A stretch of 52,943 nucleotides of DNA from Rhodovulum bhavnagarense (lineage in GTDB: Bacteria; Pseudomonadota; Alphaproteobacteria; Rhodobacterales; Rhodobacteraceae), in NCBI RefSeq assembly GCF_004343505.1, contig NZ_SLXU01000018.1, positions 1 to 52,943 on the forward strand, in the 5' to 3' direction. Below are positions 1 to 8,885 of the stretch, piece by piece. The stretch's first letter is position 1, and each line of letters begins with the position of its first letter. Made by a program: the position numbers and the translations under genes. The notes beneath the pieces are model-generated. The model searched no databases. It had not been told where the DNA came from and saw nothing but the letters and a program-made list of their open reading frames with translations.

Positions 1-548
1 CTGCCGGTCCCGCCAATGATCGCCCCAACACCCGCCGCATTGCCAAGCCAGCGCGAAACCTCAGACGCCGAAAACGGGTTGAGCGCCATCAAACGGGCCA
101 TCAGCGGAAACAGAAAACCGGCCATGCCCTTGAAATTCTCCAGCGCCGCGTTGATCCCCACCAGCGCCTTTGGCGGCCGTTTCAGGTCGCGCAGCATCCG
201 CAGACCCAGCGCCGCCCCCGCAGAATGGCCAATAATGACATCGGGCAGCAATCCCTCGCTATCCACCAGGGCGGCGATGTCCTTGCTCATCCCGTCGATG
301 CCGCACCTCTGGCGTGCGCCCATCCGGGTGAAGCCCTGCCCCGGCAGGTCCAGCGCCACGACGTGATAGTGGCGTGCGAGGATCGGGAAAATGTCGCGCC
401 AGCTATGGGTGGTCGCACCCGTGCCATGCAGTAAAAGGACGATCGGCCCCTCGCCCGCCTCTTGCAGGTGCCACAGGTGAGGGCGGTGACGGACAAATCG
501 GGAATGCTCCCGGTTGGGCCAGTCCCGTCCGTCCCGCCCCCAATCCAT
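1..548 (-). CDS. bchO: BchO, magnesium-chelatase-linked alpha/beta hydrolase (3' end cut by window edge)
   Basis: About 182 residues are visible before the window edge. The fold is an alpha/beta hydrolase: an HGTG oxyanion motif at residues 41-44 and a nucleophile elbow GHSAG with Ser109. The N-terminus (MDWGRDGRDWPNREHS) and position directly after bchD identify BchO, a protein of the bacteriochlorophyll cluster whose exact reaction is not settled; it is thought to assist Mg insertion. ATG at 548 is chosen because GAGGAGG overlaps the bchD stop codon just upstream (11-nt gap), so translation is probably coupled to bchD. The gene continues beyond base 1. Confidence 0.93.
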   Translation of the reverse strand, partial: MDWGRDGRDWPNREHSRFVRHRPHLWHLQEAGEGPIVLLLHGTGATTHSWRDIFPILARHYHVVALDLPGQGFTRMGARQRCGIDGMSKDIAALVDSEGLLPDVIIGHSAGAALGLRMLRDLKRPPKALVGINAALENFKGMAGFLFPLMARLMALNPFSASEVSRWLGNAAGVGAIIGGTG

Positions 549-559
549 GAGCGGCCTCC

Positions 560-2260
560 TCAGGCGTCAAGAACGGCCGATACCGCCGAGGACAGGCGGT
601 TTGCATCGGCCCGAGGCAAAGGAATATAGGGTGCGCCCAGCGTATCGGCGAGCGCCTTGAGCGACCGTTCGGGCCGCTGGCCCATGTCGATGACCATCGC
701 GGGAAACTCGTTCAACCGGATCGCGGCGGCCATTTTCGTGGCATCCTCGCCCGCCTGCGCACGGTTGGGCGTGCCGTCCAGCGCGATATTGGCCCGGCCA
801 TCGGTCAACAGCGCCACTGTCGGCGTCATCCCCCGCCCCTTGGCCTGGATCGCGACCTCAAGCGCGGTTTTCAACCCGGCCGCCAACGGCGTGCCGCCCC
901 CGCCGGGCAGCGCGGCAAGCCGCCGCTTGGTCTGCACCAGCGACCGGGTAGGCGGCAACAGCAATTCGGCGTCTTCGCCGCGAAACGCCACCAGTGCGAC
1001 ATGGTCACGCCGGGCGTAGGCCTCGGCCAGCAGGATTTCGACCGCACCCTTGGCCTCGGCAAGGCGGGTCATCGCCGCCGAGCCCGAAGCATCGACCACG
1101 AAGATCAAGAGCCGGTCGGATTTCTCCTCGAACCGGCGAATGCGGAAATCGTCGGTGCGGATATGCAGGTTCCGCTCGATCCGCGATTCCTGCTTGCGGA
1201 TCGTCTGCCAGGGCGCGGCCGCGCGCAGGGTGGCGATCACGTCCAGCCGGTTGCCACTGTCCAGCCGCCCCCGGCGCGAGGGGATCGGACGACCGCGGCG
1301 GTTGCCTTTCAGCTTGGCCCCCGCGCCCGCGCCGCCCATCGCGCCCCGGCCGCTTTTCTTGGCGGCCAGTTGCGCCAGAAGATCGGCAGGCAGGGCGGCC
1401 TGCGCGGCCTCCAGCAGGATATCCTGCAAGGGTAACTCGTCCAGCGACTGGCTTTCGCCCTGCTCCTGGTCCTGGCGATCCTCGGGTTCGGGTTCCGGGG
1501 GGGGCGGCTCTTGTTGCTGGTCCTGGTCTTGCTCTTGTTCAGGGAATTGCGTGGCGCGAGGGGCAAGCACGAGTTCAACCGCGGTGGTCAGGTCGTCGAT
1601 ATCTACCTCGTCCTCACCGCCAAGTGCGGCAAGCGCGCGCGCGGTGCGCAGCGCCAGCATCGGCGCGCGCAGGCTGTCGATGCCCAGCCGCACCGCCAGA
1701 AGCGTCAGATCCTCCAGAACCTTGGGCGCGGCCTTGACCTGACCCAGGCGCGCGCGGGCCTGGGCCAGCGCGTCCTTATCCAGTTCGACCGGATCGGTTG
1801 CGCCGTAAGGCAGCGCGTCAAGATCCACATGCAGCGCCAACCGGTCGGTCAGCGCGGCGGGCAGCGTTTCGTCCGGTTCGGCGCCCTCGTCCATGGCGAT
1901 CAGGCAATGCCCGGCGCCCATGTCGATGGCCCCGGCCAGCCGCGCGGCCAGTCCCGGCTGAGTACGTTCGGCCATCGGCAGGACCAGGACCGCCGGCTCG
2001 GCCAACAGGCCCTTTCGCTGCACCACGCGGCCCTCGGCCAGCGTCGCGGTCAGGTCGATCCCCCCGAATAACTGTTCATCCCCGATAGAGGGGTGCAGCC
2101 GTTTCTGAGGCAGCGGCAGCGCGGGAAGCGCCGCCATCACCCGGTCGCGCACAGGACCGGACCGGGCGCGCAGCCACAGACCGCCCAGCCCCGCCGGATC
2201 GACGGCCAGAACGTTCAGTCCGACCTCGACCCGTGTCCAGACGGACCCTGCGGTGCTCAC
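560..2260 (-). CDS. bchD: Magnesium chelatase subunit D
   Basis: 566 residues, close to the known BchD length. BchD forms the double-hexamer AAA platform with BchI that drives insertion of Mg2+ into protoporphyrin IX by BchH. The order is a degenerate AAA-like N-terminal half, a Gln/Glu/Pro-rich acidic linker at about 238-270, and a C-terminal integrin-I/VWA domain with the metal-site motif DASGS at 390-394. The start is a GTG at 2260 inside the bchI stop codon (GTGA overlap). An upstream extension is open but lies inside bchI and lacks family similarity. Co-transcribed with crtA, bchI and bchO. Confidence 0.95.
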   Translation of the reverse strand: MSTAGSVWTRVEVGLNVLAVDPAGLGGLWLRARSGPVRDRVMAALPALPLPQKRLHPSIGDEQLFGGIDLTATLAEGRVVQRKGLLAEPAVLVLPMAERTQPGLAARLAGAIDMGAGHCLIAMDEGAEPDETLPAALTDRLALHVDLDALPYGATDPVELDKDALAQARARLGQVKAAPKVLEDLTLLAVRLGIDSLRAPMLALRTARALAALGGEDEVDIDDLTTAVELVLAPRATQFPEQEQDQDQQQEPPPPEPEPEDRQDQEQGESQSLDELPLQDILLEAAQAALPADLLAQLAAKKSGRGAMGGAGAGAKLKGNRRGRPIPSRRGRLDSGNRLDVIATLRAAAPWQTIRKQESRIERNLHIRTDDFRIRRFEEKSDRLLIFVVDASGSAAMTRLAEAKGAVEILLAEAYARRDHVALVAFRGEDAELLLPPTRSLVQTKRRLAALPGGGGTPLAAGLKTALEVAIQAKGRGMTPTVALLTDGRANIALDGTPNRAQAGEDATKMAAAIRLNEFPAMVIDMGQRPERSLKALADTLGAPYIPLPRADANRLSSAVSAVLDA

Positions 2261-3261
2261 GCCAGCACCTCCTCCACGACACGCGTGACGCGGGTGGTCG
2301 ACCCCGCCTCGTCCAGCGGGTCGCGGCGCAGGCGATGGCGCAGCGCAGAGGACGCGATCTTGCGCACATGATCGCGGGTGACCTCTTCGGCGCCCTCGAA
2401 GGCAGCCACCGCACGAGAGGTCTTGAGCAGGGTCAATTCCCCCCGCAACCCGTCCGAACCAAGCGCAAGACACAGTTCGGCACAATCGCGCAGCACCGCG
2501 TCAGAGGTCTTCAGGGTATTGAGATGGGCGCGCGCGGCCAAGATCCTGTCGCGCAGTTCGGCATCTTCCTGACGCCATTTTCCCATGAACCCGTCATAGT
2601 CCATTTCATAGGCATCACGGCGACGGATGACCTCGATCCGCGTGTCGATATCCTTGGGCGAGGCCACCTCGACCGACAGGCCGAACCGGTCCAGCAGCTG
2701 CGGCCGCAACTCGCCCTCTTCGGGGTTGCCGGACCCGACCAGCACGAAGCGCGCCGGGTGCCGGATCGACAGGCCTTCCCTCTCGACCACGTTTTCGCCC
2801 GACTGGGCGACATCAAGCAGAAGGTCGACGATGTGGTCCTCAAGGAGGTTGACCTCGTCGATATACAGGTAGCCGCGGTTGGCCCGCGCCAGCAGGCCCG
2901 GCTCGAACGCCTTTTCGCCAGAGGACAGCGCCTTTTCGATATCCAGCGCGCCGACGACCCGGTCCTCGGTCACGCCCAGCGGCAGGTCTACCACGGGGGT
3001 GGGCCGTTCGACGATATCGTGCTGACCGACATGCGCCCAGTCGGGGCAGCGGTCAAGCGAGGGCGAGTTGACCGGGCACCCGGCCACCACCTTGATCGGC
3101 GGCAGCAGGGCGGCCAGGGCGCGCACCGCGGTCGATTTCCCCGTCCCGCGATCCCCGAACACCAGCACGCCGCCGATGCCCGGGTCGATCGCGGTCAGGA
3201 TCATCGCCTGTTTCATTTCCTCCTGCCCGACGATGGCAGAGAAGGGAAAGGGTTGTGTCAT
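2257..3261 (-). CDS. bchI: Magnesium chelatase ATPase subunit I
   Basis: 334 residues. AAA+ ATPase of Mg-protoporphyrin chelatase. Walker A is GDRGTGKST at about 36-44 and Walker B is in YIDEVNLLEDH. ATG at 3261 overlaps the crtA stop (ATGA), and the product begins MTQPFPFSAIVGQEEMK as in known BchI. An in-frame upstream extension of 36 codons exists but runs inside crtA and is basic and unlike the family, so it is excluded. Translational coupling with both crtA and bchD suggests one transcript under the crtA regulatory region. Confidence 0.96.
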   Translation of the reverse strand: MTQPFPFSAIVGQEEMKQAMILTAIDPGIGGVLVFGDRGTGKSTAVRALAALLPPIKVVAGCPVNSPSLDRCPDWAHVGQHDIVERPTPVVDLPLGVTEDRVVGALDIEKALSSGEKAFEPGLLARANRGYLYIDEVNLLEDHIVDLLLDVAQSGENVVEREGLSIRHPARFVLVGSGNPEEGELRPQLLDRFGLSVEVASPKDIDTRIEVIRRRDAYEMDYDGFMGKWRQEDAELRDRILAARAHLNTLKTSDAVLRDCAELCLALGSDGLRGELTLLKTSRAVAAFEGAEEVTRDHVRKIASSALRHRLRRDPLDEAGSTTRVTRVVEEVLA

Positions 3262-4034
3262 GCGGGCTCTTCCGTTTTCTTCGGCGCCTTCTTCTTTTTC
3301 GGCGCCGCCTTGGGTTCGTCGAAGGTCCGGCCGGTTTCCAGCAGACTCATCGGGCTTCCGCCTTCCCAAGTACCCTCTTCTTTCAGGATGTTGAAGCGGG
3401 CATACATCTCTTCCTTGAACCAGTCGCCTTCACGGACGTGTTTCACCGCGTGGCCGTGCGGGCAGTCGCCATAGGCAAAGCCGCCCATCTCCTTCTTGTT
3501 GTTCCACAGCGAGAAGGTCACCTGCTGCACCCAAGGCACCTCGGCCATGCCGATATGGAAGGCGCAGTTGGGATGCTTGGCGACACGTTCCTGCACTTCG
3601 GGCACCTCGGCCCAGAACTTCAGGGCGGCCGGCAACTTCACCGTGGCACGCGTCAGAACGGCGATATTTCCGGTGTCATCGGGTTTCTCGGTGACCCTCA
3701 GCGGCTCTACCCCCGACCACAGGCCGCGCGCCGAGGTCGGCGTCAGGTAGATCGTATAGGTTTCACAGGCATGATCGCGCAGGGTCTTGTGCGTGATGCT
3801 GGCCTTGAGGCCGTTCTCGGCGGTCTCCATATCCTTCCAGACACAGAGAATCGCGTTCACGTTCACGTTCGGGCGCGGATTGAATCCCGCATCCGACCCG
3901 GTGCCCAGCAACTTGAAAAACTCAAGCCCCGGCACATTCTTCAGCGCGAAACGGCCGCGCGCCATCTGGCTGAAGGCCTCTAGCCGAGAGGCCCAGTTGT
4001 CGTAACGAAAATAGCTGATGGTGGTGACTTGCAT
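3258..4034 (-). CDS. crtA: Spheroidene monooxygenase
   Basis: 258 residues. Adds the keto group at C-2 of spheroidene to give spheroidenone, the red carotenoid made under oxygen. The sequence starts MQVTTISYFRYDNWASRLEAF, as in CrtA, and ends with a Lys/Pro-rich tail. The ATG at 4034 is preferred over an in-frame start at 4130 because the extra 32 residues have no family match and would cover the two PpsR-type sites. It heads the leftward crtA-bchI-bchD-bchO run and faces crtI across a 130-bp regulatory gap. Its presence implies the spheroidene pathway. Confidence 0.93.
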   Translation of the reverse strand: MQVTTISYFRYDNWASRLEAFSQMARGRFALKNVPGLEFFKLLGTGSDAGFNPRPNVNVNAILCVWKDMETAENGLKASITHKTLRDHACETYTIYLTPTSARGLWSGVEPLRVTEKPDDTGNIAVLTRATVKLPAALKFWAEVPEVQERVAKHPNCAFHIGMAEVPWVQQVTFSLWNNKKEMGGFAYGDCPHGHAVKHVREGDWFKEEMYARFNILKEEGTWEGGSPMSLLETGRTFDEPKAAPKKKKAPKKTEEPA

Positions 4035-4055
4035 TGCCGACTCTCCATTCGCAAC

Positions 4056-4073
4056 TGTCAAGTATGTGTGACA
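4056..4073. promoter_or_regulatory. PpsR/CrtJ-type operator, crtA-proximal
   Basis: TGT-CAAGTATGTGTG-ACA, an exact TGT-N12-ACA palindrome, 21 bp upstream of the crtA start codon. In Rhodobacter the redox-responsive repressor PpsR/CrtJ binds this consensus upstream of bch and crt genes. The site match is seen; repressor binding is inferred. Confidence 0.82.
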
Positions 4074-4130
4074 CATTGGGGTGCGACCGCAAGTATCCTG
4101 CCGCCCCCGGCGCGCATCCGGTAGAAGCAT

Positions 4131-4148
4131 TGTAAACTAAACTAGACA
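4131..4148. promoter_or_regulatory. PpsR/CrtJ-type operator, crtI-proximal
   Basis: TGT-AAACTAAACTAG-ACA, a second exact TGT-N12-ACA site, 16 bp upstream of the crtI ATG. Its centre is 75 bp (about seven helical turns) from the other site, which would allow cooperative binding on one DNA face and joint oxygen control of both divergent operons. Confidence 0.82.
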
Positions 4149-4164
4149 GGTTTAACCTAGCGAC

Positions 4165-5733
4165 ATGATGACACGAGTCGATCCCGCCCTGGCGGATGAA
4201 GCAGTTCGCGCCCAAAGGCCCCAAGCTGTTGTGATCGGGGCAGGACTTGGTGGTCTTGCCGCCGCGATGCGCCTCGGTGCCAAGGGCTATCGCGTAACCG
4301 TTATAGACAAGCTGGACGTGCCCGGCGGGCGCGGCTCGGCGATCTGGCAGGATGGCCACCGATTCGACCTGGGCCCAACCATTGTCACCGTGCCGCAGAT
4401 CTTCCGCGAACTGTGGAAAACCTGCGGGCGCGATTTCGACCAGGACGTGAAACTGGTCCCGATGGACCCGTTCTACGAAATCGTCTTTCCCGATGGCGAA
4501 CGCTTCAAGGCCCAGCAGGACACCGAGGGCATGCGCGCCGAGGTCGCCCGCCTGTCGCCCGGGGACCTGGCCGGCTACGACAAGTTCCTTGAGGACAGCG
4601 AGAAACGCTACTGGTTCGGGTTCGAACAGCTCGGCCGCAAGCCGATGCACAAGTGGGAAGACCTGATCAAGGTGCTGCATATCTTCGGCATGCTGCGCGC
4701 CGACAAGTCGGTCTATGCCCATGCCGCGTCCCGCGTTCAGGACGAACGCCTGCGCATGGCGCTGTCCTTCCACCCGCTGTTCATCGGGGGCGATCCGTTC
4801 AACGTCACCTCGATGTATATCCTGGTGTCCTACCTCGAAAAGGAATTCGGGGTGCATTACGCGATGGGCGGCGTCGCCGCGATCGCCAAGGCCATGGCCG
4901 ACGTGATCGAGTGGCAGGGCGGCACCCTGCGGATGAACACCGAGGTCGACGAGATCGTCACCGAAAAGGGCAAGCGCAGCTACAAGGCAACCGGCGTGCG
5001 CCTGGCCTCGGGCGAGGAAATCAAGGCCGATGTGGTGGTGTCCAACGCCGATGCGGGGTTCACCTATAACACCTTGCTGCGCAACGTCCGCCGCTGGCGC
5101 TGGAGCGACGAGAAACTGGCCAAGTCGCGCTGGTCGATGGGCCTGTTCGTCTGGTACTTTGGCACCAAGGGCACGCGCGGCATGTGGAAGGACGTCGGTC
5201 ACCACACCGTGCTGAACGGCCCGCGCTACGAAGGGCTGGTCAAGGACATCTTCTTCCACCAGGAAAAGCTGGCCGACGACATGAGCCTGTATATCCACCG
5301 GCCCACCGTCACCGACCCCTCCGCCGCGCCCGAGGGCGACGATACCTTCTATGCGCTGTCGCCGGTGCCGAACCTGCACAGCGACGATCCGGTGGACTGG
5401 GAGGCCAATGGCGAACGCTACCGCCAGATGGTGCAGGACTTCATGGAAGACAAGCTGATGCCGGGGCTGGGCAAGCACGTCTCGACCAGCATGTTCTTCA
5501 CCCCGAACGAGTTCCGCGACCGCTACCTGTCGCCCTATGGCGCCGGTTTCTCGCTGGAACCGCGGATCTTCCAAAGTGCGAACTTCCGCCCGCACAACAT
5601 CAGCGAAGAGGTTGACGGCCTGTACATGGTGGGCGCGGGCACCCATCCCGGCGCGGGCCTGCCCAGCGTGATCACCTCGGCCGAGGTGATCGGCAAGGTC
5701 GTGCCCGACGCAACCCCGGTCAAGGCGCGGTAA
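4165..5733 (+). CDS. crtI: Phytoene desaturase
   Basis: 522 residues. FAD-dependent desaturase that converts phytoene to neurosporene (three steps) in spheroidene-making bacteria. It has an N-terminal dinucleotide-binding motif GAGLGG at 25-30 and the C-terminal carotenoid-dehydrogenase signature GLYMVGAGTHPGAGLPS near 490-507. Two ATG codons (4165, 4168) are adjacent and no strong ribosome-binding site separates them. crtB follows one base after the stop codon. Control is probably by the PpsR-type sites just upstream. The number of desaturations is inferred from the crtA context, not from residues. Confidence 0.96.
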   Translation: MMTRVDPALADEAVRAQRPQAVVIGAGLGGLAAAMRLGAKGYRVTVIDKLDVPGGRGSAIWQDGHRFDLGPTIVTVPQIFRELWKTCGRDFDQDVKLVPMDPFYEIVFPDGERFKAQQDTEGMRAEVARLSPGDLAGYDKFLEDSEKRYWFGFEQLGRKPMHKWEDLIKVLHIFGMLRADKSVYAHAASRVQDERLRMALSFHPLFIGGDPFNVTSMYILVSYLEKEFGVHYAMGGVAAIAKAMADVIEWQGGTLRMNTEVDEIVTEKGKRSYKATGVRLASGEEIKADVVVSNADAGFTYNTLLRNVRRWRWSDEKLAKSRWSMGLFVWYFGTKGTRGMWKDVGHHTVLNGPRYEGLVKDIFFHQEKLADDMSLYIHRPTVTDPSAAPEGDDTFYALSPVPNLHSDDPVDWEANGERYRQMVQDFMEDKLMPGLGKHVSTSMFFTPNEFRDRYLSPYGAGFSLEPRIFQSANFRPHNISEEVDGLYMVGAGTHPGAGLPSVITSAEVIGKVVPDATPVKAR

Positions 5734-5734
5734 G

Positions 5735-6793
5735 ATGATCGACCCGGCGGATCTGGAGCATTGCAAAGCCTCGATCCGCACCGGGTCGTATTCCTTTCAC
5801 GCGGCCTCACGCCTGTTGCCGCCCCGCGTGCGCGACCCGGCGCTGGCGCTCTATGCCTTTTGCCGGCTGACCGATGATTCGGTCGACCTGACCAACGAAA
5901 AGACCGAAGCCGTGCTGATGCTGGGCGAACGGCTGGACGCGATCTATCGCGGCCAGCCCCGCAACGCGCCCACCGACCGCGCCTTTGCCGCCGTGGTCGA
6001 GGATTTCGAGATGCCGCGCACCCTGCCCGAGGCCCTGCTGGAGGGCATGGCCTGGGACGCGATGGAAAAGCGCTATCAGACGCTTTCGGAAGTCTATGCC
6101 TATTCTGCCCGCGTTGCCGCGGCAGTGGGCGTGATGATGAGCGTTCTGATGCGGGCGCGTTGTCCCCACGCGCTGGCGCGGGCCTGCGACATGGGCGTGG
6201 CGATGCAACTGACCAACATCGCACGCGACGTGGGCGAGGATGCCCGCGCGCGGCGTATCTACCTGCCGCTGGACTGGGTCGAAGAGGCCGGCATCGACAT
6301 CGACGCCTTCTTTGCCAACCCGCGCCCGAACCGTGAAATCCGCAAGATTACCCGGCGTCTTCTGGCCGATGCGAACCGGCTGTATTTCCGGTCAGAACCC
6401 GGCGTAGCCGAGTTGCCGCTGGCCTGTCGGCCCGGCATATTTGCCGCCCGCCACATCTATGCGGGCATCGGGCGCGAGGTCGCGCGACGCCATTACGACA
6501 GCATCAATTACCGCGCCTACACCACGAAGGGTCAGAAAATCGGCTGGCTGATCCAGTCCATGCTGGAAACTCTGATCGTCACGGTCATGCCGCGCTCGGC
6601 GGTACTGTATGGCAAACCGCTGCCAGAATGCGCCTACCTTGTCGAGGCCGCGGCCGAACGCCTGCCCTCGGACAATCCATGGGGCGAGGGCCGCGCGGGC
6701 GAGGTCATCGCCGTTCTGGCCCAGCTTGAGGCAAAGCGGCGCAAGGCGCTTCCTCCTGCCGCATTGGTCGAAGGGCGGCAACGCGCTATCTAA
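5735..6793 (+). CDS. crtB: Phytoene synthase
   Basis: 352 residues. Condenses two geranylgeranyl diphosphates to 15-cis-phytoene. Both Asp-rich Mg-diphosphate binding motifs are present: DDSVD at 47-51 and RDVGEDARARRIYLP starting at 164. It starts 1 nt after crtI, so the two are surely one operon. The C-terminal third is less conserved but of normal length for Rhodobacter-type CrtB. Confidence 0.95.
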   Translation: MIDPADLEHCKASIRTGSYSFHAASRLLPPRVRDPALALYAFCRLTDDSVDLTNEKTEAVLMLGERLDAIYRGQPRNAPTDRAFAAVVEDFEMPRTLPEALLEGMAWDAMEKRYQTLSEVYAYSARVAAAVGVMMSVLMRARCPHALARACDMGVAMQLTNIARDVGEDARARRIYLPLDWVEEAGIDIDAFFANPRPNREIRKITRRLLADANRLYFRSEPGVAELPLACRPGIFAARHIYAGIGREVARRHYDSINYRAYTTKGQKIGWLIQSMLETLIVTVMPRSAVLYGKPLPECAYLVEAAAERLPSDNPWGEGRAGEVIAVLAQLEAKRRKALPPAALVEGRQRAI

Positions 6794-6798
6794 GAGGC

Positions 6799-7284
6799 AT
6801 GCTTATTGACTGGCCCCTATTCGCGCTTTTCGTTACGACCGCCTTCGCCGCGGGATCGACGGGGGCGTTCTTTTCGCCGGGACGCTGGTACGCCAACCTC
6901 GACAAACCCGGCTGGACCCCGCCCAACTGGCTGTTTCCGCTGGCGTGGTTCGTTCTTTACCTGTCGATGGCCTATGCCGCGACACGCGTGGCGATCTCGG
7001 GTCATCCCGAGGTGATCTACGCGCTGGCGATCTGGGGTCTTCAGATCGTGTTCAACACGCTCTGGTCGCCGGTATTTTTCGGATTGCACCGACTTTTGCC
7101 CGCCCTCGTCGTGCTGTTCGGGATGTGGGCGTCTGTTCTGGCAATGGCGGTTGCCTTCTGGCGGATCGACCTTGTGGCGGGCTTGCTCGTGGCGCCCTAC
7201 GTGGTCTGGACCAGCTACGCCTTTGCGCTGAACTTTTCGATCTGGAGGCGCAATCCCGATGCCGCCCAGATGGCGGGAAGCTGA
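6799..7284 (+). CDS. tspO: TspO/MBR-family membrane protein
   Basis: 161 residues with five hydrophobic segments and the Trp/Pro-rich loop WTPPNWLFPLAW typical of TspO (historically crtK). In Rhodobacter sphaeroides TspO is an outer-membrane tryptophan-rich sensory protein that binds tetrapyrroles and down-tunes photosynthesis genes in oxygen. It starts 5 nt after the crtB stop, so crtI-crtB-tspO form one transcript. In Rhodobacter crtC and crtD come next; here the following gene is a convergent sugar transferase. Confidence 0.93.
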   Translation: MLIDWPLFALFVTTAFAAGSTGAFFSPGRWYANLDKPGWTPPNWLFPLAWFVLYLSMAYAATRVAISGHPEVIYALAIWGLQIVFNTLWSPVFFGLHRLLPALVVLFGMWASVLAMAVAFWRIDLVAGLLVAPYVVWTSYAFALNFSIWRRNPDAAQMAGS

Positions 7285-7287
7285 TCC

Positions 7288-7956
7288 TCAAGCGCGTCCG
7301 AAAGGCGGCCTGGGCATCCGCCGGCCCGGCCTCATAACCCCGAATGCCCGCATGGCCGTGATCCAGATCAACCACAGGTCAAACCCGACCGAGCGGTGGC
7401 GAAGATAGATCAGGTCAAGCCGCGCCTTGCGCGGAATACAGCGCCGCGCATAAACCGCGTCAGTCTGTTCCGGCGTTGCACAGCGGGCCAGCAGCCATTG
7501 TTCATGGGGGCTGAACACCAGGGTTGCCAACCCGGTGATCCCCGGCGGCGTGCGCAAAACGTCGGCGTAAAGTTCTGGAAACCTCTCGACATATTCACGC
7601 AGAGGCGGGCGCGGCCCGACGAAACTGATATCGCCCCGCACCACGTTCCACAGTTGCGGCAATTCGTCGGCGCGCGTGCGGCGCAGCCTGCGCCCCATCG
7701 GCGTGATCCGCGCGGCCTTGTCTCCGCCCGAAACGCCCGCATCGCCCGGATCGGGGCGCATGGTGCGGAATTTCAGCAAGCCAAAGCCTTGTGCCGGGCT
7801 TTTCATCCGTTCCGACACATGCAGCACCGGCCGACCCTGACCACGCCACAACAGGACCGCCAGGCCCAGGCTAACCGGCACCAGCACCGGCGCGAAAAGG
7901 GCCGCAAGCCCTAGGTCCAACGTCCGCTTGCGCCTGTCGGTTGCCGTTTGCATCAT
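7288..7956 (-). CDS. Bacterial sugar transferase (undecaprenyl-phosphate glycosyl-1-phosphate transferase type)
   Basis: 222 residues. One N-terminal membrane segment (about residues 10-31) is followed by the sugar-transferase core: LLKFRTM, and RTRADELPQLWNVVRGDISFVGPRPPL, the hallmark of the WbaP/PglC/ExoY-like family that loads the first sugar phosphate onto undecaprenyl phosphate. The start ATG at 7956 (or 7953) overlaps the stop of the upstream epimerase gene, indicating coupling. Likely role: starting an exopolysaccharide or O-antigen repeat unit. Its stop lies 3 nt from the tspO stop in convergent orientation. Confidence 0.88.
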   Translation of the reverse strand: MMQTATDRRKRTLDLGLAALFAPVLVPVSLGLAVLLWRGQGRPVLHVSERMKSPAQGFGLLKFRTMRPDPGDAGVSGGDKAARITPMGRRLRRTRADELPQLWNVVRGDISFVGPRPPLREYVERFPELYADVLRTPPGITGLATLVFSPHEQWLLARCATPEQTDAVYARRCIPRKARLDLIYLRHRSVGFDLWLIWITAMRAFGVMRPGRRMPRPPFGRA

Positions 7957-8885
7957 ACCCCGTCCGCCTGCATCGCCCGCCATTCCGCCACCAGCCCTGC
8001 CGCCGTTCCCGCACAAGGCGGCAGCGCGCAGAGCCGGGCCAGTCGCGCGTCATCAAGCGCAAGCATGGGCAAGGCCCCGGCTGCCGCCGCACGCCACGTC
8101 CAGTCCCGGCCCGCAACCAGCCCCGTTTCCCCCAACAGGGCGGCCATGTCCACCACCCCCGGCGCGGCGATGTTCAGACAGTCGGGCAGGGGGCCGGTCA
8201 TCGCATGCCGGCACAAACAGGCCAGCACCTTGGCCAGGCTTTGGGGCCCGATATAGGCACGGCGCGGCCCCGGCGCGGCCGGCCCGTCGCCGAACCGGTC
8301 CAGGACAAGGGGAACCCGGCGATCGGACGGGGTGGTCTGCCACGTCGCCACGCTCCCTCCCAACAGCGCATCCGCGCCCGCCACGTTGCCGATCCTCAGG
8401 CAGGTCAGCCCCGGCGCCCCCGGCCCGATCGCGCGGACCTCAGCCCGAGCGGCCTGTTCCATTTCCAGCTTGGCCCGGCCATAGGCGGCGGCGGGGGCGG
8501 GGGCCTCGTCCTCGGAATGGGGGGCCTCGCCCCGACCGTAAACCGCCACCGACGAGGCAAGGAAAACGTGGCGCGCACCCACTGCATGGCCCGCCCGCAA
8601 AGCGGCCAGCCCAAGCCGGGCATTGTCGCCCAGCGCCGCGCCGGGGCGCGGCACCACGCCCGCCAGCCCCAGAACCACGTCGATACGACCCGACAGGATC
8701 TCGGGCACCGGCGCACCCAGCGGGGACCAAACCACCTCGTCCACGCCCGCCGGTTCGTGCCGCAGCTGCCAGACCGGACGCAGGTCCGCGCCCGCCCAGC
8801 CCCGGCGCAGCATCCGGCCCAGCCGCCCGCTTGCCCCCAGAACCAGAACTCGCGGCCCCACCATCAGGCCCTGCCACGCAGCCAT
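7953..8885 (-). CDS. NAD-dependent epimerase/dehydratase family protein
   Basis: 310 residues. Short-chain nucleotide-sugar epimerase fold: GASGRLG glycine motif near residues 15-21, SSVAVYG with the usual Ser, and YGRAK as the catalytic Tyr-xxx-Lys. Substrate cannot be read from sequence; UDP- or GDP-sugar modification is inferred from the neighbouring sugar transferase and Wza-like exporter. ATG at 8885 is preferred (GAGGGG upstream); 8864 (MVGPRVLVLG) is an alternative. An upstream extension to 9002 would intrude on the exporter's promoter. Confidence 0.82.
   Translation of the reverse strand: MAAWQGLMVGPRVLVLGASGRLGRMLRRGWAGADLRPVWQLRHEPAGVDEVVWSPLGAPVPEILSGRIDVVLGLAGVVPRPGAALGDNARLGLAALRAGHAVGARHVFLASSVAVYGRGEAPHSEDEAPAPAAAYGRAKLEMEQAARAEVRAIGPGAPGLTCLRIGNVAGADALLGGSVATWQTTPSDRRVPLVLDRFGDGPAAPGPRRAYIGPQSLAKVLACLCRHAMTGPLPDCLNIAAPGVVDMAALLGETGLVAGRDWTWRAAAAGALPMLALDDARLARLCALPPCAGTAAGLVAEWRAMQADGV

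Noticed and set aside
3262-3369. N-terminal extension of bchI
   Set aside because: The frame is open for 36 codons but lies within crtA, is rich in Arg/Lys/Glu and is absent from the family; ATG 3261 with the ATGA overlap is the better start.
3922-5781. 619-residue open frame opposite crtI and crtA
   Set aside because: It is the antisense of strongly supported crtI/crtA, crosses the regulatory gap and has low-complexity His/Arg/Gly composition typical of GC-rich shadow frames.
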